From Amycolatopsis vastitatis (lineage in GTDB: Bacteria; Actinomycetota; Actinomycetes; Mycobacteriales; Pseudonocardiaceae), in NCBI RefSeq assembly GCF_002234595.1, contig NZ_NMUL01000038.1:62001-126000 (forward strand): a stretch of 64,000 nt of DNA, in the 5' to 3' direction. Below are positions 39,337 through 48,085 of the stretch, piece by piece. Below the pieces are notes generated by a model. That model did no database searches. It saw only the letters and a program-made list of their open reading frames with translations, and was not told the DNA's origin. A program made the position numbers and the translations under genes. Position 1 is the stretch's first letter. The number at the start of each line of letters is the position of its first letter.

Positions 39337-40314
39337 ATGGAAACCGTCACCCTGGACGACGTCGACCGCGGTCTGATCCACGCGCTGCAGCTCGACGGCC
39401 GCGCCCCGATGCGTGCCATCGGGCACGTACTCGGCGTCTCGGAGAACACCGTGGCCCGCCGGTACCAGCGGCTGCGGACCGCCGGGGTGCTCAAGATCAC
39501 CGGCGCGCTCAGCGGCGGCGAAGCCGGCTACACGACGTGGACCCTGCGCCTGCGCACCACACCCGACGCCGGGGCCGCCGTCGCGGACGCACTGGCCGAC
39601 CGGCCCGACGTCTCGTGGGTACACCTGCTCTCCGGCGGCACCGAGATCTCCTGCACCGTCCACGCGCCCGACACCGCCGGGCGGGACGACCTGCTGCTGC
39701 ACAAGCTTCCGCGGGCGAGCCGGGTCACCGCCGTCTCCGCCCACGAACTGCTCCACACCTTCGCCCTGCCGGACGGCTGGAGCGGGCTGCACTGCCTGTC
39801 GCCCGAACAGGTCGAACACCTGCGGCCACCGGAGCCCGAGGGCACCCCCGTCCCACCGGAACCCGGCGACCAGGCACTCTTCGACGCGCTGGCCCACGAC
39901 GGGCGCGCGAGCTACACCGCGCTCGCCGCGGCGACCGGCTGGTCGGACTCGACCGTGCGGCGCCGGATGGACGTGCTGCGGCGGCACGGCACCCTGACCT
40001 ACCACCTCGACATCTCCCCGGCCCGGCTCGGCTTCCGGTCCGAAACGCGGCTCTGGTTGACCGTCTCGCCCGCGCGGCTGGCCGAGACCGGTGAAGCGCT
40101 GGCGAGCCACCCGGAGACGTCGTTCGCCGTCGCCACCACGGGGACGACGAACCTCACCGCGATGGTGAACTGCCGCGACGGCCGGGATCTCTACCGCTAC
40201 CTCACCGGCCGCGTGGCCGGGATCCGAGGCGTGCAAACCCTCGAAAGCGCGCCGGTGATCCGCACGGTCAAGCGCGCGGGGACGCCGCTCAGGCGTCCGG
40301 CAGCACGACCGTGA
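39337..40314 (+). CDS. Tandem Lrp/AsnC-family regulator
   Basis: A 325-residue regulator with two AsnC-type halves in one chain. The first helix-turn-helix is at about 5-55 (VDRGLIHALQLDGRAPMRAI, GHVLGVSENTVARRYQRL) followed by an effector domain at about 65-150. The second is at about 178-230 (ALFDALAHDGRASYTALAAA, TGWSDSTVRRRMDVLRRHG) with a second effector domain at about 240-315. Normal Lrp/AsnC proteins have one unit and form dimers; this layout makes a built-in pseudo-dimer that is common in actinobacteria. It is divergent from the MFS transporter gene and is a likely regulator of it. The last 26 bases overlap the convergent barstar gene. Confidence 0.9.
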   Translation: METVTLDDVDRGLIHALQLDGRAPMRAIGHVLGVSENTVARRYQRLRTAGVLKITGALSGGEAGYTTWTLRLRTTPDAGAAVADALADRPDVSWVHLLSGGTEISCTVHAPDTAGRDDLLLHKLPRASRVTAVSAHELLHTFALPDGWSGLHCLSPEQVEHLRPPEPEGTPVPPEPGDQALFDALAHDGRASYTALAAATGWSDSTVRRRMDVLRRHGTLTYHLDISPARLGFRSETRLWLTVSPARLAETGEALASHPETSFAVATTGTTNLTAMVNCRDGRDLYRYLTGRVAGIRGVQTLESAPVIRTVKRAGTPLRRPAARP

Positions 40315-40654
40315 GCCGCCACGAACCGGTGCCGGTGCCGGGCCCGAGCGCTCGCTGCGCGTCCGAGAGCACGCTGCGGATCGCCAGGTACGTCTTGGGT
40401 TCGGCCTTGCGCAGCGCGTCCGAGCCCGGCCAGATCAGCACGTGCTCCCCCGGCGGCAGCCACGACAAGTCGGTCAGGCAGTCGTAGAGCGCGTCGAGGT
40501 TGTGGCCGAAGTAGTCCGGAAAGGACAGTGCGTCGGCGAACGCGCTGAGCGTGCTGGCCTTGTCGACGGTCGGCCGCGAGTTCACCAGGTGCGGGTACGC
40601 GCCCCTCGTGAAGGCTTCTTCCGCGGCGGCCTTCGCCTGCTCCGAGGCGCTCAT
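40289..40654 (-). CDS. Barstar-family ribonuclease inhibitor
   Basis: A 121-residue cytoplasmic inhibitor of the adjacent RNase. The start ATG 40654 overlaps the RNase stop (ATGA). The signature helix is present: FPDYFGHNLDALYDCLTDLS, matching the barstar acidic contact helix (D35 and D39 equivalents in DALYDCL). The C-terminal strand WRLTVVLPDA is typical. It would protect the cell from RNase that has not been exported. Its 3' end overlaps the tail of the convergent AsnC-type gene by 26 bp. Confidence 0.9.
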   Translation of the reverse strand: MSASEQAKAAAEEAFTRGAYPHLVNSRPTVDKASTLSAFADALSFPDYFGHNLDALYDCLTDLSWLPPGEHVLIWPGSDALRKAEPKTYLAIRSVLSDAQRALGPGTGTGSWRLTVVLPDA

Positions 40655-41109
40655 CGGGCCGCGTCCACGACGACGAACGACGCGTAGTGGTCGCCGGTGT
40701 AGTACAGCTCGTGCGCCTGCCCGGTGATCAGCCGCCGCGCGCCGCGGTCGGCGCTGCCCGGCGTCTTCACCGTGTACTCGTGGTAGTAGCCGGACTTCTT
40801 GGCGGGCAGGCGTTTCTCGCGGTTTTCGAACACGACGTCGTCGTTGCGCGGGAACGGGTACGGCCCGCCCTTCTCGATGAGCTTCCACGTGTCCGTGGCC
40901 TGCGGCGGCAGCGCGGAAAGCGCCTTCACCGGCAAGCCCGAGTCCGCGCCCGGCACGGCGCCGCCGCCGCGCGCGGGAGCACTGGCCGAAGTACTCGGCG
41001 CGGGCGACGACGGCGAGCCGTCGCTGAGGACGTCCTTGACCAGCCAGCCCCCCAGCACCAGCACGAGGAGCCCGATCAGCGCGGCGGTGATCCGCCTTCG
41101 GTTGAACAT
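40651..41109 (-). CDS. Exported guanyl-specific ribonuclease (RNase Sa/barnase family)
   Basis: A 152-residue RNase with an N-terminal hydrophobic signal or anchor (about 7-24: ITAALIGLLVLVLGGWLV), a Ser/Pro/Ala linker (about 30-52), and a microbial RNase domain at about 60-152. The catalytic residues of RNase Sa are all placed correctly: E111 in YYHEYTVKTPG, R122 and R126 in DRGARRLITG, and H141 in YYTGDHYASF. FPRNDDVVFENREKRLP is the guanine-recognition region. It cleaves RNA 3' of G, probably outside the cell or at its surface. It overlaps the downstream barstar gene, and a small membrane protein gene lies 11 bp upstream. Confidence 0.92.
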   Translation of the reverse strand: MFNRRRITAALIGLLVLVLGGWLVKDVLSDGSPSSPAPSTSASAPARGGGAVPGADSGLPVKALSALPPQATDTWKLIEKGGPYPFPRNDDVVFENREKRLPAKKSGYYHEYTVKTPGSADRGARRLITGQAHELYYTGDHYASFVVVDAAR

Positions 41110-41120
41110 GGTGCGCGAGC

Positions 41121-41324
41121 CTATGCCGGGGTGTCGGAGGAGTCGTCGTCACGTCCCGGGGTCAGCCGGCGGGCGAAGAGGCCCACGAGCTTGTCGAGCA
41201 CCCACGCGGCGGCCAGGCACAGCGGCACGACGACCACCATGACCAGCACGAACTGGACCGGGAACCAGGCCTGGGCGAGCCACAGCTCGACCCCGTCCCA
41301 CCAGTCGGCAAGCCCGTTGAACAC
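41121..41324 (-). CDS. Small single-pass membrane protein
   Basis: A 67-residue protein with one membrane helix at about 22-46 (FPVQFVLVMVVVVPLCLAAA) preceded by a tryptophan-rich N-terminus (WWDGVELWLAQAW) and followed by a charged tail (ARRLTPGRDDDSSDTPA). Its function is unknown. It lies 11 bp before the exported RNase gene on the same strand, so the three genes (membrane protein, RNase, barstar) probably form one operon. A role in export or anchoring is possible but not shown. Confidence 0.75.
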   Translation of the reverse strand: MFNGLADWWDGVELWLAQAWFPVQFVLVMVVVVPLCLAAAWVLDKLVGLFARRLTPGRDDDSSDTPA

Positions 41325-41383
41325 GGTGTGAGCCTACGCGCGCCCTGCTGCCGCCGCGTGCCAGGGGCGGTACGTTGCAGGAC

Positions 41384-42349
41384 ATGTTCGCCGTGTACGC
41401 GCAGGAACCCAACGCCGACAGCCCCCTGGACGCGCTCGTCGTGGGCGAGCGCCCCGAGCCCGAAGTGCCCGACGGCTGGGTCCGCGTGCACGTCAAGGCG
41501 GCCAGCCTCAACATGCACGACCTGTGGACGCTGCGCGGCGTCGGGATCAAACCGGACCAGTTCCCGATGATCCTCGGCTGCGACGGCGCCGGGACCCTCG
41601 ACGACGGCTCCGAGGTCGTGATCCACTCCGTGATCAACGCGCCGGGCTGGCAGGGCGACGACACGCTCGACCCGAAGCGCACGCTGCTCACCGAGAAGCA
41701 CCAGGGCACCTTCGCCGACCAGGTCGTCGTACCGGCGCGCAATGTCGTCCCGAAGCCCGCGGCGCTCAGCTTCGCCGAAGCCGCCACCATGGGCACGGCC
41801 TGGCTGACCGCCTACCGGATGCTCTTCGTGAAGTCCGGGCTGCGACCGGGCCAGACGATGCTCGTGCAGGGTGCCTCCGGCGGCGTCTCGACGGCGCTGG
41901 TGCAGCTCGGCCGCGCCGCCGGGTTCCGGGTCTGGGTGACCGGCCGCAGCGAGGAGAAGCGCGCCCTCGCCACGAGCCTGGGCGCGCACCAGGCGTTCAA
42001 GTCGGGCGCGCGGCTGCCCGAGCGCGTCGACGCCGTGTTCGAGACCGTCGGCAAGGCGACCTGGTCGCATTCGGTCAAATCGCTCAAGCCGGGCGGGATC
42101 ATCGTGGTCTCGGGCTCCACGAGCGGCCCGGACGCCCACGCGGAGCTGCAGCGCGTCTTCTTCCTCCAGCTGCGCGTCGCCGGTTCGACCATGGGTACCC
42201 GCGACGAGCTCGCGGACCTGCTCGCCTACCTCGAACTGACCGGTGTCCGGCCGCAGATCGGTGCGGAACTTACATTTTCCGAAGCGCCCCAGGGTTTCCG
42301 GGCGATGCTCGACGGGGAAACCGCCGGCAAGATCGTCTTCACCCGCTAG
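41384..42349 (+). CDS. Zinc-type MDR alcohol dehydrogenase/quinone oxidoreductase
   Basis: A 321-residue medium-chain dehydrogenase/reductase. ATG 41384 (MFAVYAQEPNADSPLDALVV) is chosen; an in-frame TTG at 41375 is less likely. The N-terminal half has VRVHVKAASLNMHDLWTLRG, MILGCDGAGTLDDGSEVVIH; the Rossmann half has PGQTMLVQGASGGVSTALVQ (a G-x-x-G-x-x-x pattern), FRVWVTGRSEEKRALATSLG. The catalytic zinc ligands are incomplete and no structural-zinc cysteines are visible, so the enzyme may be zinc-free. The substrate is unknown. A short promoter region shared with the divergent membrane protein-RNase operon lies upstream. Confidence 0.9.
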   Translation: MFAVYAQEPNADSPLDALVVGERPEPEVPDGWVRVHVKAASLNMHDLWTLRGVGIKPDQFPMILGCDGAGTLDDGSEVVIHSVINAPGWQGDDTLDPKRTLLTEKHQGTFADQVVVPARNVVPKPAALSFAEAATMGTAWLTAYRMLFVKSGLRPGQTMLVQGASGGVSTALVQLGRAAGFRVWVTGRSEEKRALATSLGAHQAFKSGARLPERVDAVFETVGKATWSHSVKSLKPGGIIVVSGSTSGPDAHAELQRVFFLQLRVAGSTMGTRDELADLLAYLELTGVRPQIGAELTFSEAPQGFRAMLDGETAGKIVFTR

Positions 42350-42496
42350 ACCGCCGCCGAGCTGGGCGGACGCGCCATCCGCCCGGCACGGAAACCATTC
42401 CGACATCTCGTGAATCTTTGACGTCCTCAGTTCGAGACCGGGTCGTTAGCACCGAAATTCCACCAAAACCCGATCCCGGCCAGGTAATCTGTAGTC

Positions 42497-43537
42497 ATGA
42501 CCGCGACGCAGCGGCCCGCACCGGCTGTACCGGGCGGCCGGCCCAGTGACCCGGACCCCGTCCGGGTTTCCTTCCGGCGTTACGCCGGTGTCCGCACCCG
42601 GGTGCTCGAAGTCGGCGACCCCGAACCGGAGCAACCCTCCGCGCGTCGCTCGCTGCGCCGCCGGGCCGCCGTCCCGCACGTCCGGCCCACGGCACCGCGC
42701 CTGGTGTTGCTGCACGGCTACTGCGACAGCGCCGACACCTGGCGCCCAGCCCTGGAACAGCTCGCGGCCGCCGGGATCCCGGCGGTCGCGGTCGATCTGC
42801 CGGGTTTCGGCGACGCCCAGCCGCTGCGGCCCGGCCCGATGCTGCCGCAGCTCGACGCGTTCACCACGGCCGTCGTCCGCGAACAGGCGGTCCTCGGCTC
42901 GGTCGTGCTGGCCGGCAACTCCCTCGGCGGCACCATGAGCCTGCGCGCGGCGCAGAACAGCAGGCTGCCGATCTCGGGCGTCGTGTCGATAGCCGCGCCG
43001 GGGTTCGTCGACTCGTGGCTGATCCGCACGGTCGCGCGGTACCCGTTGCCGCTGCGGCTGTACTCGTCCCTGCCGGTCCCCGTGCCGGGCTTCGTGGTGC
43101 GCAAGGTCGCCGAGCAGGTCGTCCCACGGCTGCTCTACGCCGACTCGGGTGCGGCCGACGCGATCCAGGTCCAGCGCTTCACCGCGCTCTTCCCCGACTA
43201 CCGCGCGACCAAGAGCCGCCTGGAGCAGGCCCGGCAGCTCGTCGCGGAGCTCGCCGACGCCTACCGCCTCGACTCGGTGAAGGTGCCGCTGCTGGTCGTC
43301 GCGTGCGGCAAGGACAAGCTCGTCACCGCCGCGTCCGGGCGCCAGCTGCACACGCTGGTGCCGCACAGCAGGCTGCTGGTCCGCGAGGACTGGGGGCACT
43401 GCCCGCAGCTGGACGATCCGGTCGAGATCTCGGAGCTGCTCACCTACTTCGCCGCGAGCGCGGTCCGGACCACGCAGGCCAAGCGGGCCGCCGCGACGGC
43501 GTCGGAGGCCGTGAACGAGGACACCGCGGCGGGCTGA
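42497..43537 (+). CDS. Alpha/beta-fold hydrolase
   Basis: A 346-residue alpha/beta hydrolase. After a proline- and arginine-rich N-terminus (about 1-65), the core begins LVLLHGYCDSADTWRPALEQ (oxyanion HG). The nucleophile is S142 in VVLAGNSLGGTMSLRAAQNS, the acid lies in VVACGKDKLVTAASGRQL, and the histidine is in LVREDWGHCPQLDDPVEIS. A lid region of about 60 residues sits at 165-225. The C-terminus is alanine-rich. The substrate is unknown; the closest types are esterases or epoxide-hydrolase-like enzymes. It stands alone, with 147 bp upstream containing TTGACG at 42418. Confidence 0.9.
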   Translation: MTATQRPAPAVPGGRPSDPDPVRVSFRRYAGVRTRVLEVGDPEPEQPSARRSLRRRAAVPHVRPTAPRLVLLHGYCDSADTWRPALEQLAAAGIPAVAVDLPGFGDAQPLRPGPMLPQLDAFTTAVVREQAVLGSVVLAGNSLGGTMSLRAAQNSRLPISGVVSIAAPGFVDSWLIRTVARYPLPLRLYSSLPVPVPGFVVRKVAEQVVPRLLYADSGAADAIQVQRFTALFPDYRATKSRLEQARQLVAELADAYRLDSVKVPLLVVACGKDKLVTAASGRQLHTLVPHSRLLVREDWGHCPQLDDPVEISELLTYFAASAVRTTQAKRAAATASEAVNEDTAAG

Positions 43538-43625
43538 CGCGCTCACGCTGTCCGCACCCGGAGTTGGCGGTAGGTTCCCGCGGTAGGTCCGTGATCCGGG
43601 CTCCCCACCGACCGTTCGGGAGGCG

Positions 43626-45071
43626 ATGATGTCCGCTCCAGAAGGCTTGGGTTCGAGTTCAGGCCTCTTCCGGCGCAAGCCGATCGACCAGATCCAGGAC
43701 GTGAGCGAAAGCGGTGGCTTGAACCGCACCCTGGGCCTGTGGCAGCTGACCGCCATCGGCATCGGCGGCATCATCGGTGCCGGGATCTTCGCCCTCGCCG
43801 GCAGCGTCGCGCACGGCGACGACGCGGCGGGCATCCCCGGCGTCGGCCCGGCCGTGCTGATCTCGTTCCTCATCGCCGGGGTCGCCAGCGCCGCGGCCGC
43901 GTTCTCCTACGCCGAGTTCGCCGGCCTGATCCCGAAAGCGGGCTCGGCCTACACCTACGGCTACGCGGTGCTGGGCGAGATCGTCGGCTGGTTCATCGGC
44001 TGGGACCTGCTGCTGGAGTACACCGCGATCGTGGCGGTGGTGGCCATCGGGATCTCCGGCTACTTCAGCTTCCTGCTCGGACAGCTCGGCCTCGACCTGC
44101 CCGCGTGGATGCTCGGCGCGCCGGGCACGGGACCGGGCCACAAGGTCGACCTGTTCGCCGCGCTGCTGTGCCTGCTGATCGCCTACCTGCTCAACCGCGG
44201 CATCCGCAGCGCCGCCCGGTTCGAGACGGCGATGGTCGGCATCAAGGTCCTGATCGTGCTGGTGGTCATCCTCGTCGGCTTCTTCTACGTCAAGACCGGC
44301 AACTACACGCCGTTCGCCCCGGCCGGTTTCGGCGGTGCGGTGACCGGCGCCGCCACCGTGTTCTTCGCCGTCTTCGGGTACGACGCGATGTCGACGGCGG
44401 CCGAGGAGTCCAAGGACGCGCAGCGGCACATGCCGAAGGCGATCCTCTACTCGCTGGCGATTTCCATGGTGCTGTACGTGCTGGCCTGCCTGGTGCTGAC
44501 CGGCATGCAGAAGTACACCGAAATCGACCCGAAGAGCGGCTTCTCGACGGCGTTCAAGTCGGTCGGCCTGTCCGGGCTGGCCACGGTGATCGCGATCGGC
44601 GCGATCGTCGGCATCCTCACCGTGCTGTTCACGTTCCTGATGGGCGCCACCCGCGTCGGCTACTCGATGAGCCGCGACGGGCTGCTCCCGCCGTGGCTGG
44701 GCAAGACCCACCCGCAGCGGCAGGTGCCGAGCCGGATGACGTGGATCCTCGGCGGCGCGTCCGCGGTCATCGCCGGGATCCTGCCGATCGGTGAAGCCGC
44801 GGAGCTGACGAACATCGGCATCCTGCTCGCGTTCGTCGTGGTCTGCGTCGCGGTGATCGTGCTGCGCTACAAGCAGCCCGACCTGCCGCGGACGTTCAAG
44901 ACGCCGGGCATGCCGGTGGTGCCCGCGATCGGCGTCGTGTTCTCGCTCTGGCTGATCACGTTCCTGCAGCCGGCGACCTGGATCCGGTTCGGCGTCTGGT
45001 TCGTGATCGGCCTGGTCGTCTACTTCCTCTACAGCCGGCGGCACTCGGTGCTGAACCGCACCGGCGCCTAG
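43626..45071 (+). CDS. Amino acid permease (APC family)
   Basis: A 481-residue, 12-TM cationic amino acid transporter-type permease. The first TM carries GIGGIIGAGIFALAGSVAH, the APC signature. Others include AAAAFSYAEFAGLIPKAGSA, YAVLGEIVGWFIGWDLLLEY and ATVFFAVFGYDAMSTAAEES. GGGAGG lies directly before ATG 43626, and the second ATG at 43629 has better spacing, so the start may be three bases later. It likely imports an amino acid, possibly arginine or lysine as in CAT-type homologues; the substrate is not certain. It ends four bases inside the convergent nitronate monooxygenase gene. Confidence 0.92.
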   Translation: MMSAPEGLGSSSGLFRRKPIDQIQDVSESGGLNRTLGLWQLTAIGIGGIIGAGIFALAGSVAHGDDAAGIPGVGPAVLISFLIAGVASAAAAFSYAEFAGLIPKAGSAYTYGYAVLGEIVGWFIGWDLLLEYTAIVAVVAIGISGYFSFLLGQLGLDLPAWMLGAPGTGPGHKVDLFAALLCLLIAYLLNRGIRSAARFETAMVGIKVLIVLVVILVGFFYVKTGNYTPFAPAGFGGAVTGAATVFFAVFGYDAMSTAAEESKDAQRHMPKAILYSLAISMVLYVLACLVLTGMQKYTEIDPKSGFSTAFKSVGLSGLATVIAIGAIVGILTVLFTFLMGATRVGYSMSRDGLLPPWLGKTHPQRQVPSRMTWILGGASAVIAGILPIGEAAELTNIGILLAFVVVCVAVIVLRYKQPDLPRTFKTPGMPVVPAIGVVFSLWLITFLQPATWIRFGVWFVIGLVVYFLYSRRHSVLNRTGA

Positions 45072-46117
45072 CGGATCCGGTCGAGGCGCGCGGCGGCGTC
45101 GCGCGCCTCGACCTTCAGCCGCTCGATGATCACGGCGGCCGAGGCGTCGTACGCGAGCGGGTAGGTCTGGCCCGCCCACAGCGAAATCGCTTCCGGGTCC
45201 CCGGCCTTCGCCGACGCCTTGCGCACCGGCCCGGCGAGATTGTTGAGCTGCGGGTACGCCGCGGGCGCGCCCTCGGACAGCGCGTCCATGAACTTGTTGA
45301 CCAGCCCGCGCGCCGGACGTCCGCTGAAGGCCCGGGTGAACGTGGTCTCGCGCTCGGCGAGCGCGAGGGCCTTGCGGTGCGCCTCGGACGTCCCGGCTTC
45401 GTCGGCGCGCAGGAACACCGTGCCCAGCTGGGCGGCCACGGCGCCGGCGGCCAGCACGGCCGCGACGTCCGCGCCGTGCACCAGCCCGCCGGCGGCGATC
45501 AGCGGCAGGTCGACGCGGGCGGCGACGAGCCGCAGGAGCGCGAGGACGCCATACTCGGCCCCGCCGCCGGGCAGGCGCGGGTCGTCGGTGAACAGGCTCC
45601 GGTGCCCACCCGCTTCGAAACCCTGGAGGACGAGCGCGTCGGCGCCGAGGTCCGCGGCCCGCTGCGCGGCCTCGGGCGTGGTCACGGTGACGACCGCCTT
45701 GCTGCCGGCGTCTTTCAGGCGCAGCACGTCCGAGGGCGACGGCGGGCCGAAGGTGAACGAAACCACCGGGACGCGCTTCTCGAGCACGACGTCCAGCTTC
45801 GCCGGGTACGCGTCGTCGTCCCACTTCGGTTCGCCGAGTTCGACGTCGTACTCGCGGGCGAACGCCTCGAGCCGCTCGCGGTGCGGGCCGATGTCGGCGC
45901 CGGTGTCCGGCTGCGGGACGAAGAGGTTGACGCCGAACGGACGCCCGGTGAGCTCGGCGGTGCGGTCGATCTGCGCCCGCAGCGCCGCGGCCGTGAGCAT
46001 GCCCGCCGACAGGAAGCCGAAACCGCCGGCCTCGGTCACCGCGGCGACCAGCTCCGGCGTGGTGGGACCGCCCGCCATCGGCGCGGCGACGACCGGGAAC
46101 GTCAGCTCGTCGAACAT
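45068..46117 (-). CDS. Nitronate monooxygenase (2-nitropropane dioxygenase family)
   Basis: A 349-residue FMN-dependent TIM-barrel enzyme that oxidises alkyl nitronates, including propionate-3-nitronate. The start ATG 46117 (MFDELTFPVVAAPMAGGPTT) is chosen over an upstream extension because the barrel begins here. Family motifs are VAAPMAGGPTTPELVAAVTE, GFGFLSAGMLTAAALRAQID, QGFEAGGHRSLF and LIAAGGLVHGADVAAVLAAG, with the phosphate-binding AQLGTVFLRADEAGTS. It probably detoxifies nitronate compounds. The stop overlaps that of the convergent permease by four bases. Confidence 0.9.
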   Translation of the reverse strand: MFDELTFPVVAAPMAGGPTTPELVAAVTEAGGFGFLSAGMLTAAALRAQIDRTAELTGRPFGVNLFVPQPDTGADIGPHRERLEAFAREYDVELGEPKWDDDAYPAKLDVVLEKRVPVVSFTFGPPSPSDVLRLKDAGSKAVVTVTTPEAAQRAADLGADALVLQGFEAGGHRSLFTDDPRLPGGGAEYGVLALLRLVAARVDLPLIAAGGLVHGADVAAVLAAGAVAAQLGTVFLRADEAGTSEAHRKALALAERETTFTRAFSGRPARGLVNKFMDALSEGAPAAYPQLNNLAGPVRKASAKAGDPEAISLWAGQTYPLAYDASAAVIIERLKVEARDAAARLDRIR

Positions 46118-46176
46118 GAAGACGAGCGTAGTCCCGGCCACGCGATCGCGGGATGTGACGCCGATACCACCCGAGT

Positions 46177-46188
46177 TGGTCTAGACCA
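46177..46188. promoter_or_regulatory. DasR-type operator (dre site)
   Basis: TGGTCTAGACCA is a perfect 12-bp palindrome and matches the core of the dre consensus of DasR, the GlcNAc-responsive GntR repressor. It lies 73 bp before the start of a beta-N-acetylhexosaminidase gene, the expected kind of target. Confidence 0.85.
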
Positions 46189-46260
46189 TGACGGGGAGAA
46201 GTGCGACGATCCGCCGAAGGTGTGACGACGACGTCGCGCCCTTCCCGCCAGGAGGTCCCG

Positions 46261-48021
46261 GTGAAGTCTCCCCTCGCGCGGCGGTTCGGCCGCGCGCTCG
46301 CCGTGCTGGCCCTGATCGGCGCCGGCACCACCACCGCCCAGGCCGCCGCGGCCACGCCCGCGCTGCAGTCGATCGTCCCCGTGCCGGTCTCGGTTACGCC
46401 GTCGGCGGGAGTCGCCTTCCCGCTGGTCTCGACGACGAAGATCGTCACCGAAGCGGGCTCGGCGCCGGCCAGGCAGGTCGGCGACTTCCTCGCGGGGGTG
46501 CTGCGCCCGTCGACCGACTACGCGCTGCCGGTGTCCGACGCCCCGGCGTCCGTGCCGTCCGACAGCATCGCGCTGCTGCTGAGCGGCGCGCCGGCCTCCG
46601 TCGGCGCGCAGGGCTACCAGCTCGTGTCGACGGCGTCGTCGGTCACGGTGCGCGCCACGACCGCCGACGGGCTGTTCGCGGGCGTCCAGACCCTGCGGCA
46701 GCTGCTGCCGGGCCGGGTCGAAAGCGCGTCGGCGCAGGCCGGGCCGTGGACCATCCCCGGCGCGACGATCGTGGACTACCCGAGGTTCGCCTACCGCGGC
46801 GCGATGCTCGACGTCGCGCGGCATTTCCACCCCGTGTCGACGGTCAAGCGGTACCTCGACCAGCTCGCCCAGTACAAGATCAACAACCTTCACCTGCACC
46901 TGGCGGACGACCAGGGCTGGCGCATCCAGATCGACAGCTGGCCCCGCCTGGCGACGTACGGCGGCAGCACCCAGGTCGGCGGCGGCGCGGGCGGCTACTA
47001 CACGAAGGCGCAGTACACGGACATCGTGAACTACGCGCTTTCCCGGCACATCACGATCATCCCGGAGATCGACATGCCGGGGCACGTGAACGCGGCGCTG
47101 GCGTCGTACGCGGAGCTGAACTGCAACGGCGTGGCGCCCGCACTGCGGACGGACACGGCGGTGGGCTACAGCTCGCTGTGCATCTCGAAGGACGTCACGT
47201 ACACGTTCGTCGCGGACGTCCTGCGTGAGCTGGCGGCGCTCACACCGGGCCCGTACCTGCACATCGGCGGCGACGAAGCCTCGGCGACTTCCCAGGCGGA
47301 CTACCTGAAGTTCATGAACAAGGTGCTGCCCCTGGTCGCGGCCACGGGGAAGTCGGTGGTGGGCTGGCACGACATCGCGAAGGCGACGCTGCCCGCATCG
47401 GCCACCCCGCAGTTCTGGGGCACGACGACGTCCGACGCGGGCGTTTCGACGGCGGTTTCCCGCGGCAGCAAGGTGATCCTGTCCCCGGCGAACAAGGCGT
47501 ACCTGGACATGAAGTACAACAGCTCGACGCCCATCGGCTTGTCATGGGCGGGCTACATCGAGGTCCAGGACGCGTACGGCTGGAACCCGGGGTCGTATCT
47601 GTCCGGGGTGGGCGAGGCCGCGGTCCGCGGGGTGGAATCACCGCTGTGGACGGAAACGGTCGTGACGCCGTCCGACATCGACTACCTGGCGTTCCCCAGG
47701 TTGGCGGCGCACGCGGAACTGGGCTGGTCACCGTGGTCGACCCACGACTGGACGACGTTCCGGACGCGCCTGGGAGCCCAGGCCCCGCGCTGGGTGGCGC
47801 AGGGCATCGGCTTCTACCGCTCGTCCCAGGTTTCGTGGGACACGGGCGGAACGAACCCGGGCACGTGCACGGCACCGGAGTGGAGCGCTTCGCAGGTGTA
47901 CACGGGCGGAAACGTGGTGTCGCACAACGGCCACAAGTGGACGGCGCAGTGGTGGACCCAGGGCGAGGAGCCGGGAACGACGGGCCAGTGGGGAGTCTGG
48001 ACCGACAACGGCGCCTGTTGA
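46261..48021 (+). CDS. Secreted beta-N-acetylhexosaminidase (GH20) with chitin-binding domain
   Basis: A 586-residue exported GH20 enzyme that removes GlcNAc from chitin oligosaccharides. The start GTG 46261 has AGGAGG upstream; a signal peptide covers about 1-36 (ALAVLALIGAGTTTAQAAAA). The GH20b non-catalytic domain spans about 40-150. The barrel begins with FAYRGAMLDVARHFHPVSTV and INNLHLHLADDQGWRIQID. The substrate-assisted catalytic pair D338-E339 sits in YLHIGGDEASATSQ. A C-terminal CBM5/12 chitin-binding domain (about 540-586) reads WSASQVYTGGNVVSHNG and WTAQWWTQGEEPG. The upstream DasR-type site predicts induction by GlcNAc or chitin. Confidence 0.94.
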   Translation: MKSPLARRFGRALAVLALIGAGTTTAQAAAATPALQSIVPVPVSVTPSAGVAFPLVSTTKIVTEAGSAPARQVGDFLAGVLRPSTDYALPVSDAPASVPSDSIALLLSGAPASVGAQGYQLVSTASSVTVRATTADGLFAGVQTLRQLLPGRVESASAQAGPWTIPGATIVDYPRFAYRGAMLDVARHFHPVSTVKRYLDQLAQYKINNLHLHLADDQGWRIQIDSWPRLATYGGSTQVGGGAGGYYTKAQYTDIVNYALSRHITIIPEIDMPGHVNAALASYAELNCNGVAPALRTDTAVGYSSLCISKDVTYTFVADVLRELAALTPGPYLHIGGDEASATSQADYLKFMNKVLPLVAATGKSVVGWHDIAKATLPASATPQFWGTTTSDAGVSTAVSRGSKVILSPANKAYLDMKYNSSTPIGLSWAGYIEVQDAYGWNPGSYLSGVGEAAVRGVESPLWTETVVTPSDIDYLAFPRLAAHAELGWSPWSTHDWTTFRTRLGAQAPRWVAQGIGFYRSSQVSWDTGGTNPGTCTAPEWSASQVYTGGNVVSHNGHKWTAQWWTQGEEPGTTGQWGVWTDNGAC

Positions 48022-48085
48022 CCGGCGGCCGGGGTCGCTTCCCACCCGGAGACGGCCCCGGCGTCGCCCGTGGCACAGTCGACGG

